DNA of 64,000 nucleotides from Parvularcula sp. (GCA_002704915.1 PAIP01000068.1:62001-126000), one strand, 5' to 3'. Positions 35,374 to 43,787 are shown, numbered from the stretch's first letter. Numbers and translations: made by a program. The notes: a model not told the origin generated them from the letters alone.

Positions 35374-36771
35374 CTAGAGCTTGCCGCGCCACCCGTCATT
35401 GCCGGCGTAGGAGGTGCGCGCCACTTCCGCATAAGGCACGGGACTGACAATCGCGCTAATCGCATATTGCGAATGCGGTTCGACAGTCGGCTTTTTGGAA
35501 CCGCCATTCTCCTCGCCCCAGATGAAGGTCACTTTCTGGCCAGGCTTGGCGTGTTCCGCATCAAGCACGGCGAGGGTGAGCATCTTGCGCTCGTTTGACG
35601 AATAGCCAACCCAGGTGGAGACGCCCGCGAGGTCATCGCCGACCATAACGCGGTCGAACGGGTGCATCGAGTAAACCGCTGACGGGAACTCCATGAATTT
35701 CGCGCGGTCTTCTTTGCCAAATTGCGACCCGATGCAACGCAGGACGTCTTCGTCATCAAGCGCGAGCGTGACTTTTACCCGGTGCTTGTCTTCCTGCTTT
35801 TCCTTCAACGCCTCGGCGCCGATGAAGTCGTGATCGAACTTCACGAAGCCGCCATAGGAAAGATCCCAGGGCGTGAAATAGTAATCTTCGATCTTGTCCG
35901 AATAGAAGCTTCCGCCAATGGAGGCGTTGGCTTCATAACTCGTTCCCGGCAACCATTCACGATAGTCTTTAAGGCTATCGCCGGAATAAACGGCCGGAAG
36001 CGGAGACGGAATCCAGCCGGATTCCAGCGTATTCGAAGAATAGGCGCGCCCGCCCACAAGCTTCAGGCCGAACTCTTCGCCGGCTTTCACAAGCGCTTCG
36101 TGAACCGCCTCGCCGTCCTCCCAAGGACCGTAAAGCTCAAAGCCCGGCTGGCCCGCCATGCCGTGACGCAACGCGCCGACTGCTTTGCCTGCGATCTTCA
36201 GCGTCGTCATATTGAAAAATTTAAGATCCGGCGGCGTTTCGCCGAGCGCCTTCTCCATGAGCTTCATCGCATTGGGGCCCTGGATCTGATAGCGATAGGC
36301 CTTCCGGCGCGACTTGTCCTTGCGCACCGCAGTCCGCTCATCGAGTTCCACCTTCACATCCCATTTGCCGGTTTCGGCATGGAAAATGATCCAGTTGAGC
36401 GTGGGTATGCGGCCCACGAGATTGAACTTGTTTTCAGCAAGGTAAAAAAGGATGACGTCGCCGATCACATAGCCTTCAGGCGTCACCGGCACGAATTGCT
36501 TCGCCTTGTTGACGGCGAAATTCTTGAAGCTGTTGATCCCGAGATAATTCAGAAATTTGAACGCGTCCGGTCCTTCAACGGCAAGATCGGCCATGTGATA
36601 GGATTGATTAAAAAGAACGCAACTCTCCTGCCATGCACGCTGTTCGTCGCGCCAGTTTGTATATTCCGGCGGCACGCCAGGATAGACATTCGGACCGGCT
36701 TGCGAATCGCGGAGCATGCTCACCGGCCCGCCCGCCGCCTTCATGGCTTCTTCAAGATTTTTCGACGTCAT
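35374..36771 (-). CDS. LigM/DesA-like tetrahydrofolate-dependent O-demethylase
   Basis: 465 residues of the aminomethyltransferase (GcvT) fold, but with the length and sequence character of vanillate and syringate O-demethylases (LigM, DesA) rather than glycine cleavage T protein. Points of agreement: an opening A-G-G-P-V-x-x-L-R-x-S-Q-A-G-P-N-V-Y-P-G-V-P, the E-Y-T-N-W-R-D-E-Q-R-A-W stretch, YLGINSFKNF, R-H-G-M-A-G-Q-P-G-F-E-L-Y-G-P-W, GGRAYSSNTLESGWI, and W-G-E-E-N-G-G-S-K-K-P-T-V-E. The enzyme would transfer an aromatic O-methyl to tetrahydrofolate in the cytosol. Substrate not fixed; no ring-cleavage genes adjoin. It has its own terminator, and an inverted repeat lies upstream. Confidence 0.87.
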   Translation of the reverse strand: MTSKNLEEAMKAAGGPVSMLRDSQAGPNVYPGVPPEYTNWRDEQRAWQESCVLFNQSYHMADLAVEGPDAFKFLNYLGINSFKNFAVNKAKQFVPVTPEGYVIGDVILFYLAENKFNLVGRIPTLNWIIFHAETGKWDVKVELDERTAVRKDKSRRKAYRYQIQGPNAMKLMEKALGETPPDLKFFNMTTLKIAGKAVGALRHGMAGQPGFELYGPWEDGEAVHEALVKAGEEFGLKLVGGRAYSSNTLESGWIPSPLPAVYSGDSLKDYREWLPGTSYEANASIGGSFYSDKIEDYYFTPWDLSYGGFVKFDHDFIGAEALKEKQEDKHRVKVTLALDDEDVLRCIGSQFGKEDRAKFMEFPSAVYSMHPFDRVMVGDDLAGVSTWVGYSSNERKMLTLAVLDAEHAKPGQKVTFIWGEENGGSKKPTVEPHSQYAISAIVSPVPYAEVARTSYAGNDGWRGKL

Positions 36772-36861
36772 CGATCACAGCTCCCTTGAGTTTTGACTAT
36801 TGTCAGTTTTCTCATCCTATACGTGATTAAAGCGGGAAAAACTTTCCGTCACGCGCTTCGA

Positions 36862-36897
36862 TTAGCAATGAAAAGGGAAACCTATTACCTTTGCTAA
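36862..36897. promoter_or_regulatory. Inverted repeat upstream of O-demethylase gene
   Basis: TTAGCAA (36862-36868) and TTGCTAA (36891-36897) flank a 22-bp AT-rich centre about 95 bp before the demethylase start. It may be a regulator site with two half sites or part of a distal operator. Evidence is limited to the symmetry. Confidence 0.25.
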
Positions 36898-36976
36898 CAT
36901 TATGTTTTGCATGAGTTTCTCACCTTTAGATCAGTCCGTCGCAACGACTGCAACCTGCCTGGCCAGTATGGCGGCT

Positions 36977-37819
36977 TCACGCATCGACATGTTCTTTTTT
37001 CATTGCGTCTTTTATACTTTCAAGGCGCGTCTTGCTGAGTTCGTTTTCCGGCGTATACAAAACCATACGCTGGCCAAGAACGCCTTCCACCGCATAAGAG
37101 GTGTGGTGGAAATCGATGCGGCCGACGCTTTCAAAATCAATAGCGTGTGATGCTTCAAAGCTGTCGGTGATCTCCGTACCTTGCCAGTATTGATCGAATA
37201 CGTGACATTGAGCGCGCATCTCGGAAATCAGCTTATCGAAAAAGGCCTGATCTTTTGACCGACTGTAATCCCAGCGTAGTTTCGCCGTCAGACGCTTCAC
37301 CATTTTATCGAATTCGTCTGGATCTTTCTGATAGCGCTTCGACAAGAGGAGCACGCGCAACATGTTGCGCTCTTCCTGCGGCAAGGCGCCGTAATCGCGA
37401 AAGATATGGGCGTAGAGTTCATTCCATCCGATCACGGACCAGTTTTCATTGATGACAATCGCCGGCACGCCCACGGTGTCGAGCGCAAGCCGCACGCCGG
37501 GATTGAGCTTTTCATGCACGTAAGGGACCAGCGGCGGCGGTCGCCCCTGCGCGAGATGGAAGAGAAACGCCCGCTCCTTCTCATCCAGCCGCAAAACGAC
37601 GCTCAGATTGTCGAGCACTTCGGCTGAAGGCCGTATATCACGTCCCTGTTCGAACCATGTGTACCAGGTGAGGCTGATGCCAGCGAGCGTCGCCACTTCC
37701 TCGCGCCTCAAGCCCGGCGTCCGACGCCGGCCCGTCGTCGCGATACCGAAATCAGCCGGATTGAGCCGGTTCCGGGCGTTTCGCAAAAAGCGCGCGAGTT
37801 CAGTCCGATTCTGCTGCAT
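36977..37819 (-). CDS. XRE-family regulator with MmyB-like ligand-binding domain
   Basis: 280 residues. An N-terminal helix-turn-helix (R-x-P-G-L-R-R-E-E-V-A-T-L-A-G-I-S at about residues 33-49) with the W-Y-T-W-F-E-Q-G-R-D stretch is followed by the MmyB-type domain (L-D-T-V-G-V-P-A-I-V-I-N-E-N-W-S-V-I-G-W-N and N-M-L-R-V-L-L), thought to bind fatty-acid-like ligands. It diverges from the BKACE operon, with a near-perfect 18-bp operator immediately before its own start codon, so it probably regulates itself and that operon. No ribosome site is visible before ATG 37819; the operator occupies that place, suggesting leaderless or weakly initiated translation. Confidence 0.9.
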   Translation of the reverse strand: MQQNRTELARFLRNARNRLNPADFGIATTGRRRTPGLRREEVATLAGISLTWYTWFEQGRDIRPSAEVLDNLSVVLRLDEKERAFLFHLAQGRPPPLVPYVHEKLNPGVRLALDTVGVPAIVINENWSVIGWNELYAHIFRDYGALPQEERNMLRVLLLSKRYQKDPDEFDKMVKRLTAKLRWDYSRSKDQAFFDKLISEMRAQCHVFDQYWQGTEITDSFEASHAIDFESVGRIDFHHTSYAVEGVLGQRMVLYTPENELSKTRLESIKDAMKKEHVDA

Positions 37820-37822
37820 GGC

Positions 37823-37840
37823 TTATCGTATTACCGATAA
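37823..37840. promoter_or_regulatory. Operator of the MmyB-type regulator
   Basis: TTATCG (37823-37828), six bases, then CGATAA (37835-37840): a perfect 6-6-6 inverted repeat three bases from the regulator's start codon and 80 bp from the divergent BKACE start. Regulators of this family commonly bind such a site in their divergent promoter, so autoregulation is expected. Confidence 0.6.
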
Positions 37841-37919
37841 TAGTAGCCCTCGAACAGACTGAATTGAGATTCATATTGCGACCAAGGGCGAAATCATCGC
37901 CGATGTGAAGGGAAAACCC

Positions 37920-38804
37920 ATGAGCGGAAAAGTCATCATCACCTGCGCCCTGACCGGCTCCTCCCCCCTGCCGGATCATCCGAATTTCCCTGTCACGCCG
38001 CAGGAAATTGCTGAGGCGGGCCTCGCCGCCGCGGCGGCCGGCGCCTCAATCCTGCATATCCATGTGCGCAATCCGGACACCGGCGGCATCTCAACCGAGC
38101 TTGAACATTATCGCGAAGTCGCCTCGCTGATCCGCGAGAAAAACAATGAGGTGATCTTCAACATCACCACTGGACCGGGCTGCACCTGGATGCAAAGCGA
38201 CGAAGACCCGTCTCTTCCCGCGCCGCCGGAAAAGGGAACGCTGATGTTCACGGCGGAAAAACGGCTCGAACATGTGCTCGATCTGAAGCCGGAAATGTGT
38301 ACGCTCGATATCTGCACCATGCAATTATGGGGCGGCGTCGCAATCAATCTCGATCCCATGATCACGCGCATGGGCCACATGATCCAGGACGCCGGGGTCT
38401 TGCCGGAAATCGAATGCTTCGAAGCAGGCGATTTCGTCTTCGCCGACGATCTCATGGAAAAAGGCGCGATCCCGAAAAACTCCCCCTTCTCTTTCGTGCT
38501 CGGCACCAAATACGGCCTGCCTGCGACCACGGAAGCGATGATGTATTCGAAGAACCAGATTCCGCGCGGCGCAGTGTGGACCGGCTTTGGCGTCAGCCGG
38601 CATTCTTTCCCCATGGCGGCGCAGGCGGTTCTGCTTGGCGGCAATATGCGCGTCGGTTTCGAGGACACGATTTACCTCCGCCGCGGCCGCAAGGCTGATT
38701 CCAACGCCGATCTTGTACAATGGGGCGTTGAGCTTGTGGAAAGACTTGGACGCGATGTGGCAAGCCCCGGGGAAGCGCGCAAAATGATCGGCCTCGCCGA
38801 GTAA
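37920..38804 (+). CDS. Beta-keto acid cleavage enzyme (BKACE, DUF849)
   Basis: 294 residues of the BKACE family, a zinc-dependent TIM-barrel that condenses a beta-keto acid with acetyl-CoA to give acetoacetate and a new CoA ester. Zinc ligands: H-I-H-V-R in S-I-L-H-I-H-V-R-N-P near residue 47, and the Glu of G-F-E-D late in the chain. T-C-A-L-T-G-S at the N-terminus and F-N-I-T-T-G-P-G are also family marks. ATG 37920 has AAGGGA upstream; an earlier GTG at 37905 is less likely. It leads an operon with an SDR and two cupins, regulated by the divergent MmyB-like protein. The keto acid substrate is unknown. Confidence 0.92.
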   Translation: MSGKVIITCALTGSSPLPDHPNFPVTPQEIAEAGLAAAAAGASILHIHVRNPDTGGISTELEHYREVASLIREKNNEVIFNITTGPGCTWMQSDEDPSLPAPPEKGTLMFTAEKRLEHVLDLKPEMCTLDICTMQLWGGVAINLDPMITRMGHMIQDAGVLPEIECFEAGDFVFADDLMEKGAIPKNSPFSFVLGTKYGLPATTEAMMYSKNQIPRGAVWTGFGVSRHSFPMAAQAVLLGGNMRVGFEDTIYLRRGRKADSNADLVQWGVELVERLGRDVASPGEARKMIGLAE

Positions 38805-38817
38805 TAAGGAGACAATT

Positions 38818-39696
38818 GTGACAGACGTAAAAGGCAAAGTCGCTTTTATCACCGGAGGCGGATCGGGTGTCGGCCTCGGTCAGGCGGAAGTTTTCGGCAA
38901 GGCTGGCGCGAAAATCGCCATCGCCGATATACGCAAGGACCATCTGACAAGCGCTGTCGCCGCACTCGCCGAAAAGGGCGTGGAAGCAACGCCCGTTCAT
39001 CTCGATATAACCGATCCGGAAGCTTATGCTCGCGCAGCAGACGACGTCGAAGCAAAGCTCGGTCCGGTGCAGCTTCTTTTCAATACAGCAGGGGTTTCCA
39101 TCTTCGGCCCCCTGCAGCAGGCGACGCTCGATGACTGGAAATGGCAGCTCGATGTCAACGTGATGGGCGTCATAAATGGCGTGCAGACATTTCTGCCGCG
39201 CATGCTCGAACGCGGGGACGATTGTCACATCACCAACACGGCGTCGATGTCGGCTTTCGTCGCCCTGCCTGGCACGGGGATTTATTGCACGTCGAAAATG
39301 GCGATCCGGGGATATTCGGAATGTCTTTCCATGGATCTGAAAGACACGAAAGTCCGCGTCTCCATGCTGTGCCCCGGAGCCGTCGACACCAATATCCACG
39401 AAGCGGTGTTGACGAGACCCGCCCACCTGCAAAAGACCGGCTATTACGGCGCTGACCCGAATGTGATGGCGCATTTGAAAAAAGTCATCGAGATCGGCAT
39501 GAAGCCGGCTCGGCTTGCGGAATATGTATTGAAAGGCGTTGAAAAGAACGATCTTTACATTCTCCCCTATCCGGAATTCCGGCAGACACTGGAGGATATT
39601 CACGCCCGCGTCATGGCTGCGCTTGCCAAACCCGAGGATGACCCTGAATATGAAAAACGCATCGCCCATGGCGTGCCCGGCGGCGACAAGAAATAG
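38818..39696 (+). CDS. Short-chain dehydrogenase/reductase (SDR)
   Basis: 292 residues, classical SDR. T-G-G-G-S-G-V-G-L-G loop, acidic V/I-A-D-I-R strand end (NAD preference), F-N-T-A-G-V-S, catalytic Ser in T-A-S-M-S, and Y-C-T-S-K. Paralogue of the 1961-2902 protein. The start is GTG 38818, preceded by AAGGAG. It lies 13 bp after BKACE, so the natural guess is that it oxidises a hydroxy acid to the beta-keto acid that BKACE cleaves. Confidence 0.9.
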   Translation: MTDVKGKVAFITGGGSGVGLGQAEVFGKAGAKIAIADIRKDHLTSAVAALAEKGVEATPVHLDITDPEAYARAADDVEAKLGPVQLLFNTAGVSIFGPLQQATLDDWKWQLDVNVMGVINGVQTFLPRMLERGDDCHITNTASMSAFVALPGTGIYCTSKMAIRGYSECLSMDLKDTKVRVSMLCPGAVDTNIHEAVLTRPAHLQKTGYYGADPNVMAHLKKVIEIGMKPARLAEYVLKGVEKNDLYILPYPEFRQTLEDIHARVMAALAKPEDDPEYEKRIAHGVPGGDKK

Positions 39697-39722
39697 AACA
39701 TGAATATGAGAGGAGACGTGAG

Positions 39723-40271
39723 ATGAGCAGCGTAGCCGACACTTCAAAAACAGCGGCGGAAGCCGGCGAATTCAAGATCGTCAACGTCCCCGAGCCGCTC
39801 AAGGAAGTCATTGAAAGATGCGGCATAGAAGGCACCTATGTCGGCGCCAACGATGTTGAAAGCCCGTGGGTGCCATTCGGCGAGAATGCGGCCATCCGAT
39901 ATCTCGCCTTCGACGTCAGGAACAACTGGGTGGGTAATATTCTCTGGGTGAAATCGCCGGGCGTCGTCTCAACGCACAAACATCGCGGCCAGGTGCTGAT
40001 GCTCTGCCTCGAAGGCTCGTTCCGTTATCTGGAATATGACTGGGTCGCCTATCCGGGAGCCTTCATTCATGAAATGCCCGGCGAGGCCCACACCCTCGTC
40101 ACCGACGACCCGAACGGCGTGAAACTCTTCGGCTGGATGCAGGGCGCCAACGAGTTTTATGACGAAGAAGGCAAACTGATCGATACGGTCGATGTCTGGT
40201 GGTTCCTCGATCACTATGAAAGCTATTGCGAGGAAAAAGGCATTCCGGTCAACAAGCAGCTTTACATTTAA
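39723..40271 (+). CDS. Cupin protein, 2,4'-dihydroxyacetophenone dioxygenase-like (copy 1)
   Basis: 182 residues with one cupin domain. Metal-binding His residues are in the T-H-K-H-R-G-Q-V stretch (~residue 85) and in G-E-A-H-T-L-V later. The overall pattern, W-V-P-F-G-E-N-A-A-I-R-Y-L-A-F-D-V and GVKLFGWMQGANEFYD, resembles the 2,4'-dihydroxyacetophenone dioxygenase family, which cleaves a C-C bond next to a ketone using iron. The second copy 21 bp downstream is a tandem duplicate. In this operon it may process a keto intermediate; this is an inference from the family, not a demonstrated activity. Confidence 0.85.
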   Translation: MSSVADTSKTAAEAGEFKIVNVPEPLKEVIERCGIEGTYVGANDVESPWVPFGENAAIRYLAFDVRNNWVGNILWVKSPGVVSTHKHRGQVLMLCLEGSFRYLEYDWVAYPGAFIHEMPGEAHTLVTDDPNGVKLFGWMQGANEFYDEEGKLIDTVDVWWFLDHYESYCEEKGIPVNKQLYI

Positions 40272-40292
40272 GCGCCGAAAAGGAGAGCGATC

Positions 40293-40832
40293 ATGAGCAC
40301 GATTGGCGCAGTCACCAAGTCGAATTCCAATTACAAAATCATCGATGTGCCGGAAAATCACAAAAAGGTTTTGGACCGGCACCTCGTCTCCGGCGGCTTT
40401 GTGGGACACGAAGAAGTCGACAGCCCGTGGGTGCCCTTCGGCGACAATGCCGCGATTCGCCACCTCGCTTTTGACGTCCGCCAGAACTGGTATGGCAATG
40501 TCCTGTGGATCAAGTCGCCTGGCGTCATCGGCACGCACAAGCATCGCGGCCAGGTCATCATGATGTGCCTTGAGGGCAGCGTGCGTTATCTCGAATATGA
40601 CTGGGTGGCGAAACCGGGCGACTTCATTTCAGAAGCGCCGGGGCAGGCTCATACTCTTGTTACCGAACATCCAGACGGCGTGAAACTCTTCGGCTGGATG
40701 CAGGGCGCCAACGAATTTTACGACGAGAACGGCAACTTCATCGAAACGCTCGATGTGTGGTGGTTCATCAACCACTACGAGACCTATTGCCGGGAGAACA
40801 ATCTGCCCATCAATAAAGAGCTTTACCGCTAG
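40293..40832 (+). CDS. Cupin protein, 2,4'-dihydroxyacetophenone dioxygenase-like (copy 2)
   Basis: 179 residues, highly similar to the 39723-40271 product along its full length, with identical metal-binding surroundings (G-T-H-K-H-R-G-Q-V and Q-A-H-T-L-V). The copies differ mainly at the N-terminus and in the segment after the first histidines, so they may form a heteromer or act on slightly different ketones. The start follows an AAAAGGAGAG site. A strong terminator ends the operon just after it. Confidence 0.85.
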   Translation: MSTIGAVTKSNSNYKIIDVPENHKKVLDRHLVSGGFVGHEEVDSPWVPFGDNAAIRHLAFDVRQNWYGNVLWIKSPGVIGTHKHRGQVIMMCLEGSVRYLEYDWVAKPGDFISEAPGQAHTLVTEHPDGVKLFGWMQGANEFYDENGNFIETLDVWWFINHYETYCRENNLPINKELYR

Positions 40833-40843
40833 GTTATATAACA

Positions 40844-40872
40844 AACGCCGGCCTTTGAAGCCGGCGTTTTTA
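40844..40872 (+). terminator. Intrinsic terminator of the BKACE operon
   Basis: AACGCCGGC (40844-40852) pairs perfectly with GCCGGCGTT (40860-40868) around a 7-base loop, and the stem is followed by a T run. It lies 12 bp after the second cupin stop and just before the end of the convergent NAD(P)-binding gene. Confidence 0.85.
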
Positions 40873-41478
40873 TTAATATCCCACGGTAAAACGCTCTCCC
40901 CGATGTCTCGGCGTTTCCACTTCATCGATCATCGCAACGGCGAAGTCTTCATAGCTGATGCGGCTGTTTCCTTCCGCATCTTTCAGAACCTCATCCTTGC
41001 CCAGGCGGAATTTCCCCGTTCTTTCTCCGGGCCCGATCATGATCGAGGGCGACAGAAACGTCCAATCGGACGCACCCTCTGCTTTTAGCCTGTTCAGCAC
41101 CTGACGCGCCGGCTCAGCTTCGGTTTTGACCTCTTCAGGAAAGCCCGGCGTATCGATAAGCGCGGGGCCGCCGGGCTCGGCATTGAGAGACGCGGCCCCG
41201 CCGACGATCAACAGACGCGGCGCATCCGAAGCGCGAAAGGCCGCGATAGCCTTGTCAAAATCAAATCCGTTGAACCGCAAAGAATAGATGACGGCGTCGT
41301 GGCCGCTAAGCGCTTTTTCAGCATCATCATCCAGCACATCTGCTTTCACAAACTTTACCGAGCCCAGAACATCGCTTTCCTTCCGTGCGATGGCTGTCAC
41401 CTCATGGCCGCGTGACAGCGCTTCGGCGCACAGGCGCTGGCCGACATTCCCGGTCGCGCCAACAACAGCAATTTTCAT
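40873..41478 (-). CDS. NAD(P)-binding protein, NmrA/YwnB-like
   Basis: 201 residues of the atypical SDR family. The N-terminus K-I-A-V-V-G-A-T-G-N-V-G-Q carries the G-x-x-G-x-x-G Rossmann motif, followed by A-R-K and the A-V-I-Y-S-L strand; D-W-T-F-L-S-P-S and I-S-Y-E-D-F-A-V-A-M-I-D-E are typical of YwnB-like proteins. No catalytic YxxxK is present. It may be an oxidoreductase or a redox sensor. GAGGAGG ribosome site before ATG 41478. It is a single-gene unit convergent with the BKACE operon. Confidence 0.85.
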   Translation of the reverse strand: MKIAVVGATGNVGQRLCAEALSRGHEVTAIARKESDVLGSVKFVKADVLDDDAEKALSGHDAVIYSLRFNGFDFDKAIAAFRASDAPRLLIVGGAASLNAEPGGPALIDTPGFPEEVKTEAEPARQVLNRLKAEGASDWTFLSPSIMIGPGERTGKFRLGKDEVLKDAEGNSRISYEDFAVAMIDEVETPRHRGERFTVGY

Positions 41479-41859
41479 ATTAGCCTCCTCACCTTGAATC
41501 GTATTTTACCGCCAAATCTAACGATCAAGGAACCGGCGGCGCGACCTCATGCGAAGCGGTTTTGATAGGGAGTTGCAGTGAGGCGACGAAATCGGCCTGC
41601 GCGTCGCTCTTTCTCCCGGCTTCTCGCTGGGAGCTATTCCTATGCGGAATTTGACGAAAACAAAGCCGGTTTGCCATGCGCGGAACTGGCAAAGCATCCG
41701 GGTTCAACTATACTTTCGCGTCGGCGGATGAGCGGCTTTCTCGATGCTGAAGCCAAGCGGGGGCGCGGGGCTTTGGCGGAAGCTGCATCCGCCGGCGCTA
41801 CAAAAAGACGTCAGGAAAAGGCGCTTCACAGACCAGCCAGGTTCGGGAAGGAACATATA
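41479..41859. other. Intergenic stretch upstream of MFS gene
   Basis: About 380 bp. A long open frame runs through the right half into the MFS gene, but it has basic, low-complexity composition and no ribosome site before 41860, so I do not count it as coding. A partial match to the 37823 operator (ATCGTATT, then TTACCG) lies near 41502. No other structure seen. Confidence 0.45.
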
Positions 41860-43263
41860 ATGGATATTCCAGCAGGCGGCGCTGACACGCCGGAAAAATC
41901 TTCAACCGCACCATCCGACGCGCCTATAATCGATGAAGCTGCTTATCCGCCCCCAATGCAGGCCTGGTACTGCGTGTCGATTCTCGCTCTTGCGGTGATG
42001 ATCAATTTTCTCGACCGAGGCATCCTCAACCTGCTGGTCGAGCCCATCAAGGCGGATCTCAATCTTTCTGACGTGCAGATGAGCCTCATCATGGGCTTCG
42101 CCTTCACGTTTTTCTACGCCATTCTCGGCCTGCCAGTGGCGCGCCTTGTCGACCGCCACAGCCGCAAACACATCATGTCCATTGGCATCGCAATCTGGAG
42201 CGTGATGACCGCCATGTGCGGTTTCGCCTCCACCTTCTGGCATCTCTTCCTCGCACGCGTCGGCGTCGGCGTCGGCGAAACGACGAGCGGGCCTTCCGCT
42301 TATTCTCTGCTGTCTGACTATTTTCCGCCATACAAATTGCCGCGGGCGATCGCCGTGATGAATCTGGGCTTCGTCGCCGGCACGGGATTGTCGCTGATCA
42401 TTGGCGGCGTCGTCATCGGATTTGTCGGCACCAGCAGCGGTTATGATCTGCCCTTCGGCATTCACTTTCGCGGCTGGCAGGTGGTGCTGATTCTCGTCGG
42501 CCTGCCCGGACTTCTCGTTTCCGCACTAATGCTGACCGTCAAGGAGCCGAAAAGACGCGGCATCGTGCAGACAAAATCCAGTCCCATCACGGAAGTCTTC
42601 CAGTTCATTTTCTATCATAAAGCGGTCTACATCCCGCTCTTCGCCGGCCTTGCTCTGCGCACCGTGCAAATGTTCGGCCTGCAAATGTGGGGCGCGCCCT
42701 TTTATAGCCGCACCTTCGGCTGGTCTGCTGAACAATACGCTTATGTCGGCGGTTTCAGCCTTCTGATCGCCATGCCGGTCGGCCTGTTCACCGGAAGCTG
42801 GCTTGCGGAGAGATGGTGGAAGAAGGGCATTTATGACGCCAATATTCGCGTCACGGTGGTCAGCACGCTCGTCGCCGTGCCGCTCGCCATTCTGCAGCCG
42901 ATCATGCCAAGCCCATGGTTTGCAGCCGGCATCGGTTTTCTGGCGGCTCTTTTCGGCGGCATGGCGGCGCCGGTGGAGAACGCAGCCCTGCAAAGCGTGA
43001 CGCCCAATCATTTGCGCGGTCAGGTGACCTTCCTCTTTCTCTTCATCATGAATGTCGTCGGCATGGGGCTGGGCCCCCTCGTCATCGCGTCCTTTACGGA
43101 TCTCATCTTCTCCGAAGCGAATATACGCTATTCGATTTTCCTATCGGCGATTTTGATGGGCCCGCCGGCGGTCGTCATCTTCTGGCTCGGCATGAAGCCT
43201 TACGGGCGCGCCATGGAAGCCGGGGGCGTCCTGCCGCCACCGCCGAAAATCGCCGCAAAATGA
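41860..43263 (+). CDS. Spinster-like MFS transporter
   Basis: 467 residues, about 12 helices after a ~35-residue hydrophilic N-terminus. Signature INFLDRGILNLLVEPIKADL and loop motif GLPVARLVDRHSRK mark the spinster-like branch. Start ATG 41860 is preceded by GGGAAGGA; a frame beginning at 41578 adds an implausible basic tail. It overlaps the next gene, a thioesterase, as ATGA. It is very similar to the 578-1960 protein. Substrate unknown; the partner thioesterase suggests a compound handled as a CoA ester. Confidence 0.9.
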   Translation: MDIPAGGADTPEKSSTAPSDAPIIDEAAYPPPMQAWYCVSILALAVMINFLDRGILNLLVEPIKADLNLSDVQMSLIMGFAFTFFYAILGLPVARLVDRHSRKHIMSIGIAIWSVMTAMCGFASTFWHLFLARVGVGVGETTSGPSAYSLLSDYFPPYKLPRAIAVMNLGFVAGTGLSLIIGGVVIGFVGTSSGYDLPFGIHFRGWQVVLILVGLPGLLVSALMLTVKEPKRRGIVQTKSSPITEVFQFIFYHKAVYIPLFAGLALRTVQMFGLQMWGAPFYSRTFGWSAEQYAYVGGFSLLIAMPVGLFTGSWLAERWWKKGIYDANIRVTVVSTLVAVPLAILQPIMPSPWFAAGIGFLAALFGGMAAPVENAALQSVTPNHLRGQVTFLFLFIMNVVGMGLGPLVIASFTDLIFSEANIRYSIFLSAILMGPPAVVIFWLGMKPYGRAMEAGGVLPPPPKIAAK

Positions 43264-43682
43264 CGGCGTTCTTCTCCCGTACTTTGCGGATCGAATGGGG
43301 CTGGTGCGATCCGGCAGGGATCGTCTTCGCACCGCGCTTCATCGACATGATGAGCGAAAACACCGTGCAGATGTTCGAATTCGCAGGTCTGCCGAAAAAA
43401 CGCCAAATGCGCGCCGAAATGAATATCGCCGGTTATCCGCTGGTGGATTTGCAGGCGCGTTTCATCTTCCCTGCAGCTTATGGCGACAATGTCATCGTCG
43501 AAAGCGATGCGCCCGTCTTCGGAAAATCGAGCTTCACGATTGGACACCGCATCATAAAAGACGGAACGCTGTGTGTAGAAGGCGCTGAAAAGCGTGTCTG
43601 GACGGTCTTCGATCCCAGCACGCCAGGCGGCATCAAATCGGCGACTGTGCCTGAGGACGTTCGGCGCCTTTTCGAAACATAA
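43260..43682 (+). CDS. 4HBT-family acyl-CoA thioesterase
   Basis: 140 residues, hotdog fold. The catalytic signature W-C-D-P-A-G-I-V-F-A-P-R-F near residue 15 is that of 4-hydroxybenzoyl-CoA thioesterase/YbgC-type enzymes, where the Asp attacks the thioester. The size is normal for the family. Start ATG 43260 overlaps the MFS stop by four bases, so the two genes are coupled. It probably hydrolyses an aromatic or medium acyl-CoA, perhaps releasing an acid that is then exported or imported by the MFS partner. Confidence 0.88.
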   Translation: MTAFFSRTLRIEWGWCDPAGIVFAPRFIDMMSENTVQMFEFAGLPKKRQMRAEMNIAGYPLVDLQARFIFPAAYGDNVIVESDAPVFGKSSFTIGHRIIKDGTLCVEGAEKRVWTVFDPSTPGGIKSATVPEDVRRLFET

Positions 43683-43787
43683 AAAGGGCCATGAGAAGGA
43701 ATTGTCCCAAGTAAGAAAACTCCGCAATACGCGGAGTCCGCTTAGGCTGACGCTATTAAAGAATCTAATACCTGCGCAGACGCCTCT

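Noticed and set aside
41578-41859. N-terminal extension of the MFS protein
   Set aside because: No ribosome site before 41860 in that frame, and the extension is basic and unlike any MFS N-terminus.
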